Source: Lysobacterales bacterium (GTDB lineage Bacteria > Pseudomonadota > Gammaproteobacteria > Xanthomonadales > Rhodanobacteraceae). Taken from it: a DNA stretch of 64,000 nucleotides. The DNA lies in the NCBI GenBank assembly GCA_017305135.1, contig JAFKNA010000005.1, positions 248,001 to 312,000 on the forward strand. The letters are read 5' to 3'. The translations under genes were made by a program, and so were the position numbers. This document shows positions 17,722 through 25,702 of the stretch, one piece after another; position 1 is the stretch's first letter, and each line of letters starts with the position of its first letter. Under the pieces are notes generated by a model. It searched no databases, was not told the origin of the DNA, and was given only the letters and a program-made list of their open reading frames with translations.

Positions 17722-18666
17722 ATGAGCCCGAGCCTCGCCGTACTGATGGACCCGATCGCGGGCATCCATCCGCACAAGGACACCACGCTGGCCCTGCTGC
17801 TGGAGGCGCAGCGGCGCGGCTATCGCCTCCTCTACATGCAGCAGGGCGACCTGGCGCTGCGCCAGGGACGGGCGTTGGCGCGGCTCGCGCCGCTCACCGT
17901 GCGGGACGACGCGGACGACTGGTTCACGCTGGGCGAGGCCTCCTGGCGCGAGCTCGCCGGCATCGACTACGTGTTCGCGCGCAAGGACCCGCCGGTCGAT
18001 GCGCAGTTCATCTACGACACCATGGTGCTCGAGTTCGCGCAACGCGACGGCGTGCGCGTGGTCAACGATCCGCGCGGCCTGCGCGACCGCAACGAGAAGC
18101 TCTTTTCGCTGGCCTTTCCGCACCTCTGCCCGCCGACCGCCATCGCGCGCGACGCCGGCGAACTGCGCCGCTTCGTGGCCGAACAGGGCGAGGTGGTGCT
18201 GAAGCCGCTCGACGGCATGGGCGGGCGCAGCATCTTCCGCTCGCGGCATGGCGACCCGAACCTCAACGTCATCCTGGAAACGCTGACCGGCAACGGCCAC
18301 GGCTTCGCCATCGCACAGAAGTTCATTCCGGAGATCGCCGCCGGCGACAAGCGCATCCTGATGATCGACGGCGAGCCGGTGCCGTATGCGCTGGCGCGCA
18401 TCCCGCAGGGCGACGACTTCCGCGGCAACCTGGCCGCCGGCGGCCGCGGCGAGGGCGTGCCGCTCGGCGCGGGCGATCGCCGCATCGCGGCGGAGGTCGG
18501 GCCGGTGCTCCGGCAGCTCGGCCTGCGCTTCGTCGGCCTCGACGTGATCGGCGACTGGCTCACCGAGATCAACGTGACCTCGCCCACCTGCGTGCGCGAA
18601 CTCGACGCGCAGTTCGGCCTCAACATTGCCGGCATGCTGTTCGACCGGCTCGAAGCGGATCGCTGA
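17722..18666 (+). CDS. gshB: glutathione synthetase
   Basis: GshB joins gamma-glutamylcysteine and glycine using ATP, the last step of glutathione synthesis. The 314-residue product has the usual family length and an ATP-grasp fold. Visible landmarks are the N-terminal MDPIAGIHPHKDTTLALLLEAQRRG, DYVFARKDPPVDAQFIYDT, the glycine-rich VVLKPLDGMGGRSIFR, QKFIPEIAAGDKRILMIDGEPVPYALARIP, and the metal-binding WLTEINVTSPTCVREL. It starts a plus-strand group (gshB, tonB-type gene, yqgE, ruvX, pyrB) that is found next to the pil-chp cluster in Pseudomonas too. Its stop overlaps the next start as TGATG. Confidence 0.97.
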   Translation: MSPSLAVLMDPIAGIHPHKDTTLALLLEAQRRGYRLLYMQQGDLALRQGRALARLAPLTVRDDADDWFTLGEASWRELAGIDYVFARKDPPVDAQFIYDTMVLEFAQRDGVRVVNDPRGLRDRNEKLFSLAFPHLCPPTAIARDAGELRRFVAEQGEVVLKPLDGMGGRSIFRSRHGDPNLNVILETLTGNGHGFAIAQKFIPEIAAGDKRILMIDGEPVPYALARIPQGDDFRGNLAAGGRGEGVPLGAGDRRIAAEVGPVLRQLGLRFVGLDVIGDWLTEINVTSPTCVRELDAQFGLNIAGMLFDRLEADR

Positions 18667-19541
18667 TGGCTGCCGCGGCCAGCGCCGACCCGGGCTCGGG
18701 CAGCCTCGACCGCCTCGGCGTGACACTGCTGTTCTCGCTGCTGGCGCACGCGGTGCTCGCGCTCGGCATCACCTTCGAGATGGAAAAAGGGACACCGCGC
18801 CTGCCCTCGCTCGATGTCATCCTGGTGCAGTCGGCCAACAACGAGGCTCCGGAAAAGGCCGACTTCATCGCCCAGACGGCGAACAGCGGCGGCGGCGAGG
18901 CGGAGGAGGCGCGCCGCCCTGCGCAGCCGGTGTCGGGACCACTGGCCGTGGCCGAGGCCGGCGTGGCGCCGATCCCGCTGGATGACGGATCGCCGCGGCC
19001 GGCACCGCCGAATCCTGCCGAACGCCTGGTGCAGGCGGAGTCGGACTTCACCATCGCCACCGCACGCGAGGCGCCGCCGAGCCCCGACCCGGCCAGCGTG
19101 CGCGAGCTCGACTTCGAGCAACGCAAGCTGGAGATGGCGCGCCTTGCGCAGGAGATCCGGCGCGAGGCCGAGCAGTATGCGAAGCGGCCGAAGAAGAAGT
19201 ACATCTCGGCCAATACGACCGAGCACGCCTTCGCCGCCTACATGCACGCCTGGGTGGCGCGCATCGAGCGCATCGGCAACCTCAACTACCCCGACGAGGC
19301 GCGGCGACGGCAGCTGCATGGCCAGCTGGTGCTGACGGTCGGCCTCGGCCGCAACGGGGCGGTGAAGAGCATCGACGTGATCCAGTCGAGCGGGCACAAG
19401 GTGCTGGACGACGCCGCGATCCGCATCGTGCGCCTGGCCGAACCGTTCCCGGCCCTTCCGGATTCCGGCGAGAACGTCGACGAGCTCTACATCTCGCGCA
19501 CCTGGCAGTTCCTGCCCGGCGACGTGTTGCGGAACCGGTGA
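18666..19541 (+). CDS. TonB family energy-transducing protein
   Basis: A 291-residue TonB-like protein. It has one N-terminal membrane segment (LGVTLLFSLLAHAVLALGITF), a Pro/Ala/Glu-rich periplasmic spacer (about 55-190) with a charged helix (FEQRKLEMARLAQEIRREAEQ), and a C-terminal TonB domain (NYPDEARRRQLHGQLVLTVGLGRNG ending near LAEPFPALP). No exbB/exbD lies nearby. The gene in this same position in P. aeruginosa (between gshB and yqgE) is tonB3, which affects twitching motility. By position, a role tied to pilus function rather than siderophore uptake is plausible (inference). Start at the ATG at 18666 overlaps the gshB stop. Confidence 0.9.
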   Translation: MAAAASADPGSGSLDRLGVTLLFSLLAHAVLALGITFEMEKGTPRLPSLDVILVQSANNEAPEKADFIAQTANSGGGEAEEARRPAQPVSGPLAVAEAGVAPIPLDDGSPRPAPPNPAERLVQAESDFTIATAREAPPSPDPASVRELDFEQRKLEMARLAQEIRREAEQYAKRPKKKYISANTTEHAFAAYMHAWVARIERIGNLNYPDEARRRQLHGQLVLTVGLGRNGAVKSIDVIQSSGHKVLDDAAIRIVRLAEPFPALPDSGENVDELYISRTWQFLPGDVLRNR

Positions 19542-19631
19542 TTGGGGGCGGTGATTGGTGATTCGGGAAGCGCCGGCGGCCGCGAACCCGGGTGCAACAA
19601 TCGCGTCCGGTGCCGCGAGTACAATGCGGGC

Positions 19632-20195
19632 ATGGCCGACGCAACCCTGCTCAATAACCAGCTCCTGATCGCGATGCCCACCCTGCGCGATCCGAACTTC
19701 GCGCGCGGGGTCACCTTCGTCTGCCAGCACGGCGAGGGCGGCGCCATGGGACTCATGATCAACCGCCTGTCCGAATACTGCCTCGGCGACGTGCTGGCGC
19801 AGATGAACATGCACTCCGAGCTCCCGGAAGTGGCCGAGGCGCCGGTGCTGATCGGCGGGCCGGTGCAGCCCGAGCGTGGTTTCGTGCTGCACGCGCCCGG
19901 CGGCAACTGGGAATCCTCGTTCCACATCTCCGACCGCGTCAGCGTCACCACCTCGCGCGACATCCTGCTCGCCATGGCGGCCGGAAACGGCCCCGCCCAT
20001 GCCATCGTCACCCTCGGCTATTCGGGCTGGAGCGCCGGCCAGCTCGAGCAGGAGCTGCGCGACAACCACTGGCTGACCGCGCCAGCCGCCGAGCGCGTGC
20101 TGTTCGAGACGCCGCTCGATGAGCGCTGGGAAGCGGCGGCGGGGCTGGTCGGCATCAGCATGCTGCAACTGGCCAGCTATGCCGGCCACGCCTGA
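19632..20195 (+). CDS. yqgE: YqgE/AlgH family protein
   Basis: A 187-residue cytosolic protein of the YqgE/AlgH family. Its biochemical function is not settled; AlgH has been linked to alginate gene control in Pseudomonas. Family features are LLNNQLLIAMPTLRDPNFARGVTFVCQH, GAMGLMINR, the VLIGGPVQPERGFVLHAP core and ILLAMAAGNGPAHAIVTLGYSGWSAGQLEQEL. I chose the ATG at 19632, which gives the family N-terminus; the open frame reaches further up through a GATTCGGG-type repeat. A -10-like TACAAT at 19620-19625 lies so close to the start that a transcript from it would be almost leaderless. The gene overlaps ruvX by 17 bases. Confidence 0.93.
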   Translation: MADATLLNNQLLIAMPTLRDPNFARGVTFVCQHGEGGAMGLMINRLSEYCLGDVLAQMNMHSELPEVAEAPVLIGGPVQPERGFVLHAPGGNWESSFHISDRVSVTTSRDILLAMAAGNGPAHAIVTLGYSGWSAGQLEQELRDNHWLTAPAAERVLFETPLDERWEAAAGLVGISMLQLASYAGHA

Positions 20196-20631
20196 ACCCG
20201 CGGCGCAATCCCAGCCTGGCACGGTGCTCGGCTTCGATTTCGGCACCCGGCTGATCGGCGTGGCGGTGGGGCAGCAGCTCACCGGCGGCGCGCGCGCGCT
20301 CGGCACCGTGCCGACGGGCGACTGGGCGCGCCTCGACGCCATGGTCGGCGACTGGAATCCCGGCTGCCTGGTGGTGGGGCTGCCGCTGGCCCTGGACGGA
20401 GCCGAGCAGCCGATGTCGCGGGCCGCGCGCGCCTTCGCCGCCGAGTTGGAGCGCCGCCATGGCCGTCCCGTGCACCTGATCGACGAGCGCCACACCTCCG
20501 CCGAAGCCAGCCGCCGCTTCGCCGCGCGGCGCGCCGCGGGAAGCGCGCGCCGCAAGCACGCCGCGGCAATCGACGCCGTGGCCGCCGAAATCATCCTCGA
20601 AACCTGGTTCGCCGAAGCGCATCCCTCCTGA
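20179..20631 (+). CDS. ruvX: Holliday junction resolvase-like protein YqgF/RuvX
   Basis: A 150-residue RNase H-fold protein of the YqgF family, proposed to resolve Holliday junctions and to process the 5' end of pre-16S rRNA. The first strand TVLGFDFGTRLIGVAVG holds the first catalytic Asp. PGCLVVGLPLALDG and VHLIDERHTSAEASRRF hold the substrate-binding and second acidic site, and HAAAIDAVAAEIILETWF the C-terminal Asp. I use the ATG at 20179, inside the end of yqgE, so the two genes overlap and are probably translationally coupled, as in many proteobacteria. Confidence 0.93.
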   Translation: MPATPEPAAQSQPGTVLGFDFGTRLIGVAVGQQLTGGARALGTVPTGDWARLDAMVGDWNPGCLVVGLPLALDGAEQPMSRAARAFAAELERRHGRPVHLIDERHTSAEASRRFAARRAAGSARRKHAAAIDAVAAEIILETWFAEAHPS

Positions 20632-20653
20632 CGCCAGCCCGCGGAACGCCGCC

Positions 20654-21595
20654 ATGCCCGACCTGCACCTCCACGACGATGGAAGCCTGCGCCACCTGCT
20701 GTCGCTGTCCGGGCTCGGCCGCGACCGCATCGGTGGGCTGCTGGATCGCGCCGCCGCCCTGCGCGCCATCGCCCGCAGCGGCGAGCTGCCGCCGCTGCTG
20801 GCCGGGCGCACGGTGTTCAATCTCTTCTTCGAGCCGTCCACGCGCACCCGCGCCAGCTTCGAGCTGGCGGCGCGGCGCCTCGGTGCGCTGGTGGTGAACT
20901 TCGACATCGCCCATTCCTCGACCCGCAAGGGCGAATCGCTGGAAGACACCCTCGCCACCCTGGAAGCCATGCAGGCGGATGCGTTCGTCGTCCGCCACAA
21001 GGAGAACGACACCCCGCTGCGGCTGGCCGCGCACGTGCGCCAGGCCGCGATCCTCAACGCCGGCGACGGCAACCGCGCGCATCCAACCCAGGGGCTCCTG
21101 GATCTCCTCACGATCCGCGACCGCAAGGGGCGCATCGATGGGCTCAAGGTGACGATTTGCGGCGATATCCGCCATTCCAGGGTGGCACGCTCTGCCGTGC
21201 ACGGCCTCGCCGCGTTTGGCGTCCGCGACGTCCGCCTGTGTGGCCCGTCGCGCCTGCTGCCGGATGCCGCCGAATTCCCCGATTGCGCGCTCGACGAGGA
21301 TTTCGACGCCGCGATCGAAGACGCCGACGTGGTCATCATGCTGCGCATGCAGAAGGAGCGCATGGAAGGCATCGCCGAACTCGACGAAGCGGAATACTTC
21401 GCCCGCTGGGGCCTCTCGGCGGCGCGGCTGGCGCGGGCGCGGCCGGACGCGATGGTGATGCACCCCGGACCCATGAACCGCGGCGTCGAGATCGCCGACG
21501 AGGTCGCCGACGGCCCGCAGTCGGCGATCCTCGAGCAGGTCGCCAACGGCGTCTTCGTGCGCATGGCCGCGCTGGTGGAGCTCCTGCAGCGGTAG
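20654..21595 (+). CDS. pyrB: aspartate carbamoyltransferase catalytic subunit
   Basis: PyrB makes carbamoyl-aspartate from carbamoyl phosphate and aspartate, the committed step of pyrimidine synthesis. The 313-residue product has the carbamoyl-phosphate site FEPSTRTRASFELAA, the HSSTRKGESLEDTL loop, NAGDGNRAHPTQGLLDLLTI and the C-terminal MVMHPGPMNRGVEI. The start at 20654 follows ruvX by 22 bases. In Pseudomonas this position is followed by pyrC and preceded by pyrR; neither is here. The stop codon is the TAG inside the GTAG head of a REP-like palindrome (21592-21620), so the repeat forms the gene end. Confidence 0.96.
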   Translation: MPDLHLHDDGSLRHLLSLSGLGRDRIGGLLDRAAALRAIARSGELPPLLAGRTVFNLFFEPSTRTRASFELAARRLGALVVNFDIAHSSTRKGESLEDTLATLEAMQADAFVVRHKENDTPLRLAAHVRQAAILNAGDGNRAHPTQGLLDLLTIRDRKGRIDGLKVTICGDIRHSRVARSAVHGLAAFGVRDVRLCGPSRLLPDAAEFPDCALDEDFDAAIEDADVVIMLRMQKERMEGIAELDEAEYFARWGLSAARLARARPDAMVMHPGPMNRGVEIADEVADGPQSAILEQVANGVFVRMAALVELLQR

Positions 21596-21620
21596 GAGCG
21601 GCGGCCTGCGGCGCTCCGCC
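21592..21620 (+). repeat. REP-like palindrome overlapping the pyrB stop codon
   Basis: The GTAGGAGCGG head runs into a self-complementary stem (GGAGCGGC with GCGCTCC). It lies between the convergent ends of pyrB and the fused methyltransferase, where it could serve as a transcript-end hairpin for both. Confidence 0.65.
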
Positions 21621-21623
21621 CGC

Positions 21624-23264
21624 CTATTCGGGCAACAGCAGCAGGTCGAGGTGCAGGCGCCCGTCCATCGCGGCCGCCTCGTTGGCCGCGCGCCAGGCCG
21701 CCATGACCTCTGCCACGCTGGCGCAGCGTTCCTCGGCGCCGTCACGATGGAGGATGGTGATGGCGGGATAAAGCGCGAGCAGCCCATCGAGGAACGCGGC
21801 CGGATCGCCGCCCGCCGCCCGCTCGATCGCCCACGGGTGGAACTCGGTGACCAGCGCGGGGCGCAGCCGGCGCAGGGTCCTTTCCAGCCCGCGGAGCGCC
21901 AGCGGCTCCATGCCCACCACGTCCACCTTGACCAGGTCCAGCCGTTCCAGGCCGACCAGTTGCTCGTCGAGCACGATGGCCGCCACGCTGATTGTGGCGC
22001 CGCCCGCGGCACGCAGGCGTGCGCCCGCCGCGGCGGGCATTGCGCTGTTCGAGGTGCTCGGATGGGTGCGCAGCTGGATGGTGCCGGCCACGTCGGAAGC
22101 CGCGGCGGCGATGAGCTCGACATGGCGGAAGCCATTCTCCTGCGCCGAGCGCGCCAGCAGCACGCGGTTGGCGGCAACCGGCTCCACGGCGATCACGCGC
22201 CCCGCCGGGCCGACGCACTCGGCCGCCAGCAGGCTGAACACGCCGAGGTTGGCGCCGATGTCGAGCATCACGTCGCCCTCGCCGAGTTGCCGGCGCAGCA
22301 CGCGCGCGACGTGCGGCTCGTGGGCCTGGCCTGCGGCCAGCGCCGCGCCGATCTGCTCGTCGGCCGCGTCGACGTACACGGCACGCCCGTCCTGCTCGAG
22401 GCGCAGCGGTGCACTCGCCTCGTTGGCCACGCTCCAGCGCCGGCCGTGCCAGCCGGGGCCCGCCGCATGGTCGTCGCAGGCATGCAGCAGGCGCAGCTGC
22501 GGGTGGCGGGCCAGCATTTCGCGGAGGGCGGCTTCCTCCAGCGCATGCATCTCGAACACTTCGCGGCGGCGCCAGGCGATCCGCCGCACCGGGTTAAGCC
22601 AGCGGTTGGAGGCGAGCGCGAACAGGCGTCCGCGGCGGCTGCCGTCGGTGCCGGCGACGAACTGGAACACCGCCACCCCGCCCGGTGCCAGCACGCGGAA
22701 GAATTCCTCCACGTAGCCGAGCGCGAGCGGCGCCGGAATGTGCTGCAGCACGATGTGCGAGAAGACGAAATCGACACTGGCATCGGCGATGCCGTCCAGC
22801 CCTGCCGATGCGTTCTCGCGGAACTCCAGGTTGGCGAGGTCGCCGTTGAGGCGGCGCGCGACCTCGACCATGCTGGGCGACACGTCGAGCCCGATGACCC
22901 GCCCGAAATGCGCCGCCAGCGCCCGCGACAGCCGTCCTGCGCCGCTGCCGAAATCGAGCGCCAGCCGGCGCGCGCGCGGCAGCCCGTCGACCGTCAGCCG
23001 GGCGAGCTGGTAGTCCACCTCGGCGCGCCCGGTGGCGAAGAATTCCTCGCGCTGCCAACGCCCGCCGCGCTTGTCGGCCTGCGACAGCACCGCCCACAGC
23101 GGATCATCGCGGCCGAGCGCCTGCCAGACGTGCCGCAGGTGTTCGAGCCGGGAATCGGAAGCCGGGATGGCTGATGTGCCCACGGGGACGCCGCGTGCCA
23201 CCGAGGCCGCGTCAGGTGCTGCTTTCTCCAATCCCCGCTCTCCGATCCCGGATCCCGGCCGCAC
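21624..23264 (-). CDS. fused double methyltransferase (class I SAM domain + FkbM-type domain)
   Basis: A protein of up to 546 residues with two SAM-dependent methyltransferase domains. The first (about 90-250) has motif I LALDFGSGAGRLSRALAAHF, the acidic loop GLDVSPSMVEVAR and FVFSHIVLQHIPAP. The second (about 335-520) is FkbM-like: VMLDIGANLGVFSLLAAE, VIAVEPVAANRVLL and LVKVDVVGMEPLALRGLERTL, where FkbM proteins usually have DVEG. Substrates are unknown; FkbM relatives often act on polysaccharides or small molecules. The start is uncertain. The frame opens at a GTG (23264) that abuts the pilU stop, but the first dozen residues come from a GATTCGGG-type repeat; in-frame GTGs about 21 and 27 codons later are alternatives. 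Confidence 0.82.
   Translation of the reverse strand: MRPGSGIGERGLEKAAPDAASVARGVPVGTSAIPASDSRLEHLRHVWQALGRDDPLWAVLSQADKRGGRWQREEFFATGRAEVDYQLARLTVDGLPRARRLALDFGSGAGRLSRALAAHFGRVIGLDVSPSMVEVARRLNGDLANLEFRENASAGLDGIADASVDFVFSHIVLQHIPAPLALGYVEEFFRVLAPGGVAVFQFVAGTDGSRRGRLFALASNRWLNPVRRIAWRRREVFEMHALEEAALREMLARHPQLRLLHACDDHAAGPGWHGRRWSVANEASAPLRLEQDGRAVYVDAADEQIGAALAAGQAHEPHVARVLRRQLGEGDVMLDIGANLGVFSLLAAECVGPAGRVIAVEPVAANRVLLARSAQENGFRHVELIAAAASDVAGTIQLRTHPSTSNSAMPAAAGARLRAAGGATISVAAIVLDEQLVGLERLDLVKVDVVGMEPLALRGLERTLRRLRPALVTEFHPWAIERAAGGDPAAFLDGLLALYPAITILHRDGAEERCASVAEVMAAWRAANEAAAMDGRLHLDLLLLPE
23222..23262 (-). repeat. GATTCGGGATT-type repeat at the methyltransferase gene start
   Basis: Read on the minus strand: GGCCGGGATCCGGGATCGGA, then GGGGATTGGAGAAAGC. 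This is a diverged copy of the repeat seen at 33412-33444 and 44755-44906. It lies between the pilU stop and the recognisable methyltransferase sequence. Confidence 0.55.
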
Positions 23265-24392
23265 TCAGGTTTCCACCAGCTCGACGTCGCCGAGGCCCTG
23301 GCTCAGGGTGTGCGCGTCGCCGCCCTGGGCGAGCTTGATCCTGAGGCGCACCTCGTTGGCGGAGTCGGCATGGCGCAGGGCGTCCTCGTAGCTGATCTCG
23401 CCGGCGCTGTAGAGATCGAACAGGCTCTGGTCGAAGGTCTTCATGCCGAGGTTGGTCGATTCCTTCATCACATCCTTGAGCTTGTGGATCTCGCCCTGGC
23501 GGATGTAGTCCTGCACCAGCGGCGTGCCGAGCATGACTTCCATGGCCACCCGGCGCGCCTTGCCGTCCGGGGTCGGGATGAGCTGCTGCGCGACCACGCC
23601 CTTGAGGTTGAGCGACAGATCCATGAACAGCTGCTCGCGGCGGTCCGACGGGAAGAAATGGATGATCCGGTCCATCGCCTGGTTGGCGTTGTTGGCGTGC
23701 AGCGTGCACAGGCACAGGTGGCCGGTTTCCGAGAAGTTGATGGCGTGCTCCATCGTCTCGCGGGTACGCACCTCGCCGATCATGATCACGTCCGGCGCCT
23801 GGCGCAGGGTATTCTTGAGCGCGTTCTCCCAGCTGTCGGTGTCGATGCCGAGCTCGCGCTGGGTGATGATGCAGCCCTCGTGCTTGTGCACGTATTCGAT
23901 CGGGTCCTCGATGGTGATGATGTGGCCGGTCGAGTTCTGGTTGCGATAGCCGATCATCGCCGCCAGCGAGGTGGATTTGCCGGTACCGGTGGCGCCGACA
24001 AAGATGATGATGCCGCGCTTGGTCATCGCCAGCTGCTTGATGATCGGCGGCAGGCTGAGTTCATCGACCGTCGGGATGCGCGTCTCGATGCGGCGCAGCA
24101 CCATGCCGACGCAGTTGCGCTGGTAGAAGCAGGAGACGCGGAAGCGCCCGACGCCGGTCACGCTGATGGCGAACTGGCACTCGTGGGTCTTCTCGAACTC
24201 CTCGCGCTGCGAGGGCGTCATCACGTTCAGCACCATGTCGCGCGACTGCTGCGGCGTCAGCGCGTTCTGCGTGATCGGCGCGATGCGCCCGTTGACCTTC
24301 ATCGACGGCGCGACGCCGGCGGTGATGAACAGGTCCGACGCCTTCTTGTGCGTCATCAGCTTGAGATAGGAGGTGAAGTCGACGCTGCTCAT
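23265..24392 (-). CDS. pilU: type IV pilus retraction ATPase PilU
   Basis: PilU is a hexameric ATPase that assists PilT in pulling pili back. The 375-residue product matches Pseudomonas PilU along its whole length. Walker A is GATGTGKS (133-140), the Asp box ITIEDPIEYVHKHE follows, Walker B lies in APDVIMIGEVRTRETM, and the His box is HLCLCTLHANNANQA. The extended C-terminus (EVRLRIKLAQGGDAHTLSQGL) is PilU-like rather than PilT-like. The start at 24392 is preceded by GAGGAAGAG. pilT normally lies directly upstream of pilU; here the upstream neighbour is an acyltransferase gene 117 bases away, so pilT must be elsewhere. Confidence 0.95.
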   Translation of the reverse strand: MSSVDFTSYLKLMTHKKASDLFITAGVAPSMKVNGRIAPITQNALTPQQSRDMVLNVMTPSQREEFEKTHECQFAISVTGVGRFRVSCFYQRNCVGMVLRRIETRIPTVDELSLPPIIKQLAMTKRGIIIFVGATGTGKSTSLAAMIGYRNQNSTGHIITIEDPIEYVHKHEGCIITQRELGIDTDSWENALKNTLRQAPDVIMIGEVRTRETMEHAINFSETGHLCLCTLHANNANQAMDRIIHFFPSDRREQLFMDLSLNLKGVVAQQLIPTPDGKARRVAMEVMLGTPLVQDYIRQGEIHKLKDVMKESTNLGMKTFDQSLFDLYSAGEISYEDALRHADSANEVRLRIKLAQGGDAHTLSQGLGDVELVET

Positions 24393-24509
24393 GGCTCTTC
24401 CTCGCGGCCGTCCGGCGCTGGCGCGATCTTACACCGGGGGCGCGGCACCCGCTGCGACGGCTGCACGGGCAGGCCTCCCGCCCCTGCGCCAGCCCTCAGC
24501 CCTCGGTCC

Positions 24510-25649
24510 TCAGCCCGTCTCCGGCAGGCCTGCGCCTTCCGTCCGTACCCGGTGATAGCGACCGCGCAGGCGCAGGAACGGCGACTCCACGAAACGATAG
24601 GTGAGCGCCGCGACGAGCAGCGTTGCGGGCAGCACCAGCAGGAGCGTGGTGAGCATCGCATCGACCAGCGGGCGCCCGGAGAGGGACAAGGCGAGTCCGG
24701 ATTCCAGCACTGCGTGGATCACCACGAAGTGGACCAGGTAGATCGAGTAGGAGATCTCCCCCACCCGCGCCAGCGGCCGCGACCAGCGCGCATCGCCGGT
24801 GTTCGCCCAGTCCACATAGCCGACCAGGAAGGCCGCCCACAGCACCCCTTCCAGGGTCGGCCAGAGCACTTTCCAGTCGGCCACCAGCGGCCAGCCGCCG
24901 GCATGGTTGAAGGCGGCCAGCGCGACCAGCACGGCCGCCAGCGCCGCGAGCGCCTGCAACGCGCCGTGCCGGCGTGACAGCGGGTGCTGCCTGAACCACC
25001 ACGCCGCCCACATGCCGATCAGGAACTGGTCGAGGCGGCCGAGGATCGTCATGTAGGCGAGATCGCGCGCGTTGCCGCCGGCAAGCACGGCCATGGCCCG
25101 GAACAGCAGCAGCACCACCAGCATGCCGAGCAGGCTGCGGGTCCAGCCCGTCTTCATCGCTGCAAGCAGCAGGGGGAACACCAGGTAGAACTGCCACTCG
25201 ACGGCGATCGTCCACAGCATGCTGGTGAAGGGCGGCGACACCAGGGCGCCGGGCAGGTTGGCGAACCCGAACACCGTCTGCAGGAACGCGGCCCAGGTGA
25301 ACTGCCCCGGCGCCGCGGCGATGCCGGCGAACACCAGCAGCAGGAACAGCGGATAGGTGCGCAGCAGGCGGTTGCGGATGAACGGCCGGTACGCCACCGC
25401 GCTGTCCAGCGAGCCATAGGTGAGGATGAAACCGCTCAGCACCATGAACAGGGCCACCGCCGTATGTCCTTCGGCCAGCGCCGCGAGCAGGACGTTGCCC
25501 GGCTGCAGCCAGTGATCGATCCCGAACGGCGCCTGGAAGCGTGCCTGGTAGGAAAACAGGTGCAGGCCGTGGTAGAGCACGATCAGCACGGCCGCGTACG
25601 CGCGCAGGTGGTCGACCGCGGGAAAGTAGCGGATGTTCGGGCTACGCAT
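24510..25649 (-). CDS. acyltransferase-3 family membrane protein
   Basis: A 379-residue integral membrane protein of the acyltransferase-3 (OafA/NodX) family, which transfers acyl groups, often acetyl, to surface sugars. The N-terminal signature VDHLRAYAAVLIVLYHGLHLF keeps the conserved Arg and His. About ten hydrophobic segments follow, including MVLSGFILTYG, PLFLLLVFAGIAAA and WTIAVEWQFYLVFPLLLA. The motif ISYSIYLVHFVVIHAV is typical of the late helices. Start 25649 (MRSPNIRYFPAVDH) is chosen because the hallmark motif comes directly after. It lies 53 bases after lptG on the same strand. Target and donor cannot be deduced; a cell-surface glycan is likely (inference). Confidence 0.85.
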   Translation of the reverse strand: MRSPNIRYFPAVDHLRAYAAVLIVLYHGLHLFSYQARFQAPFGIDHWLQPGNVLLAALAEGHTAVALFMVLSGFILTYGSLDSAVAYRPFIRNRLLRTYPLFLLLVFAGIAAAPGQFTWAAFLQTVFGFANLPGALVSPPFTSMLWTIAVEWQFYLVFPLLLAAMKTGWTRSLLGMLVVLLLFRAMAVLAGGNARDLAYMTILGRLDQFLIGMWAAWWFRQHPLSRRHGALQALAALAAVLVALAAFNHAGGWPLVADWKVLWPTLEGVLWAAFLVGYVDWANTGDARWSRPLARVGEISYSIYLVHFVVIHAVLESGLALSLSGRPLVDAMLTTLLLVLPATLLVAALTYRFVESPFLRLRGRYHRVRTEGAGLPETG

Positions 25650-25702
25650 GCCTGGTCCGCATCCGGTCGTGCGCGCGACTGCAACCGCTGGCGGCGGGCC
25701 GA

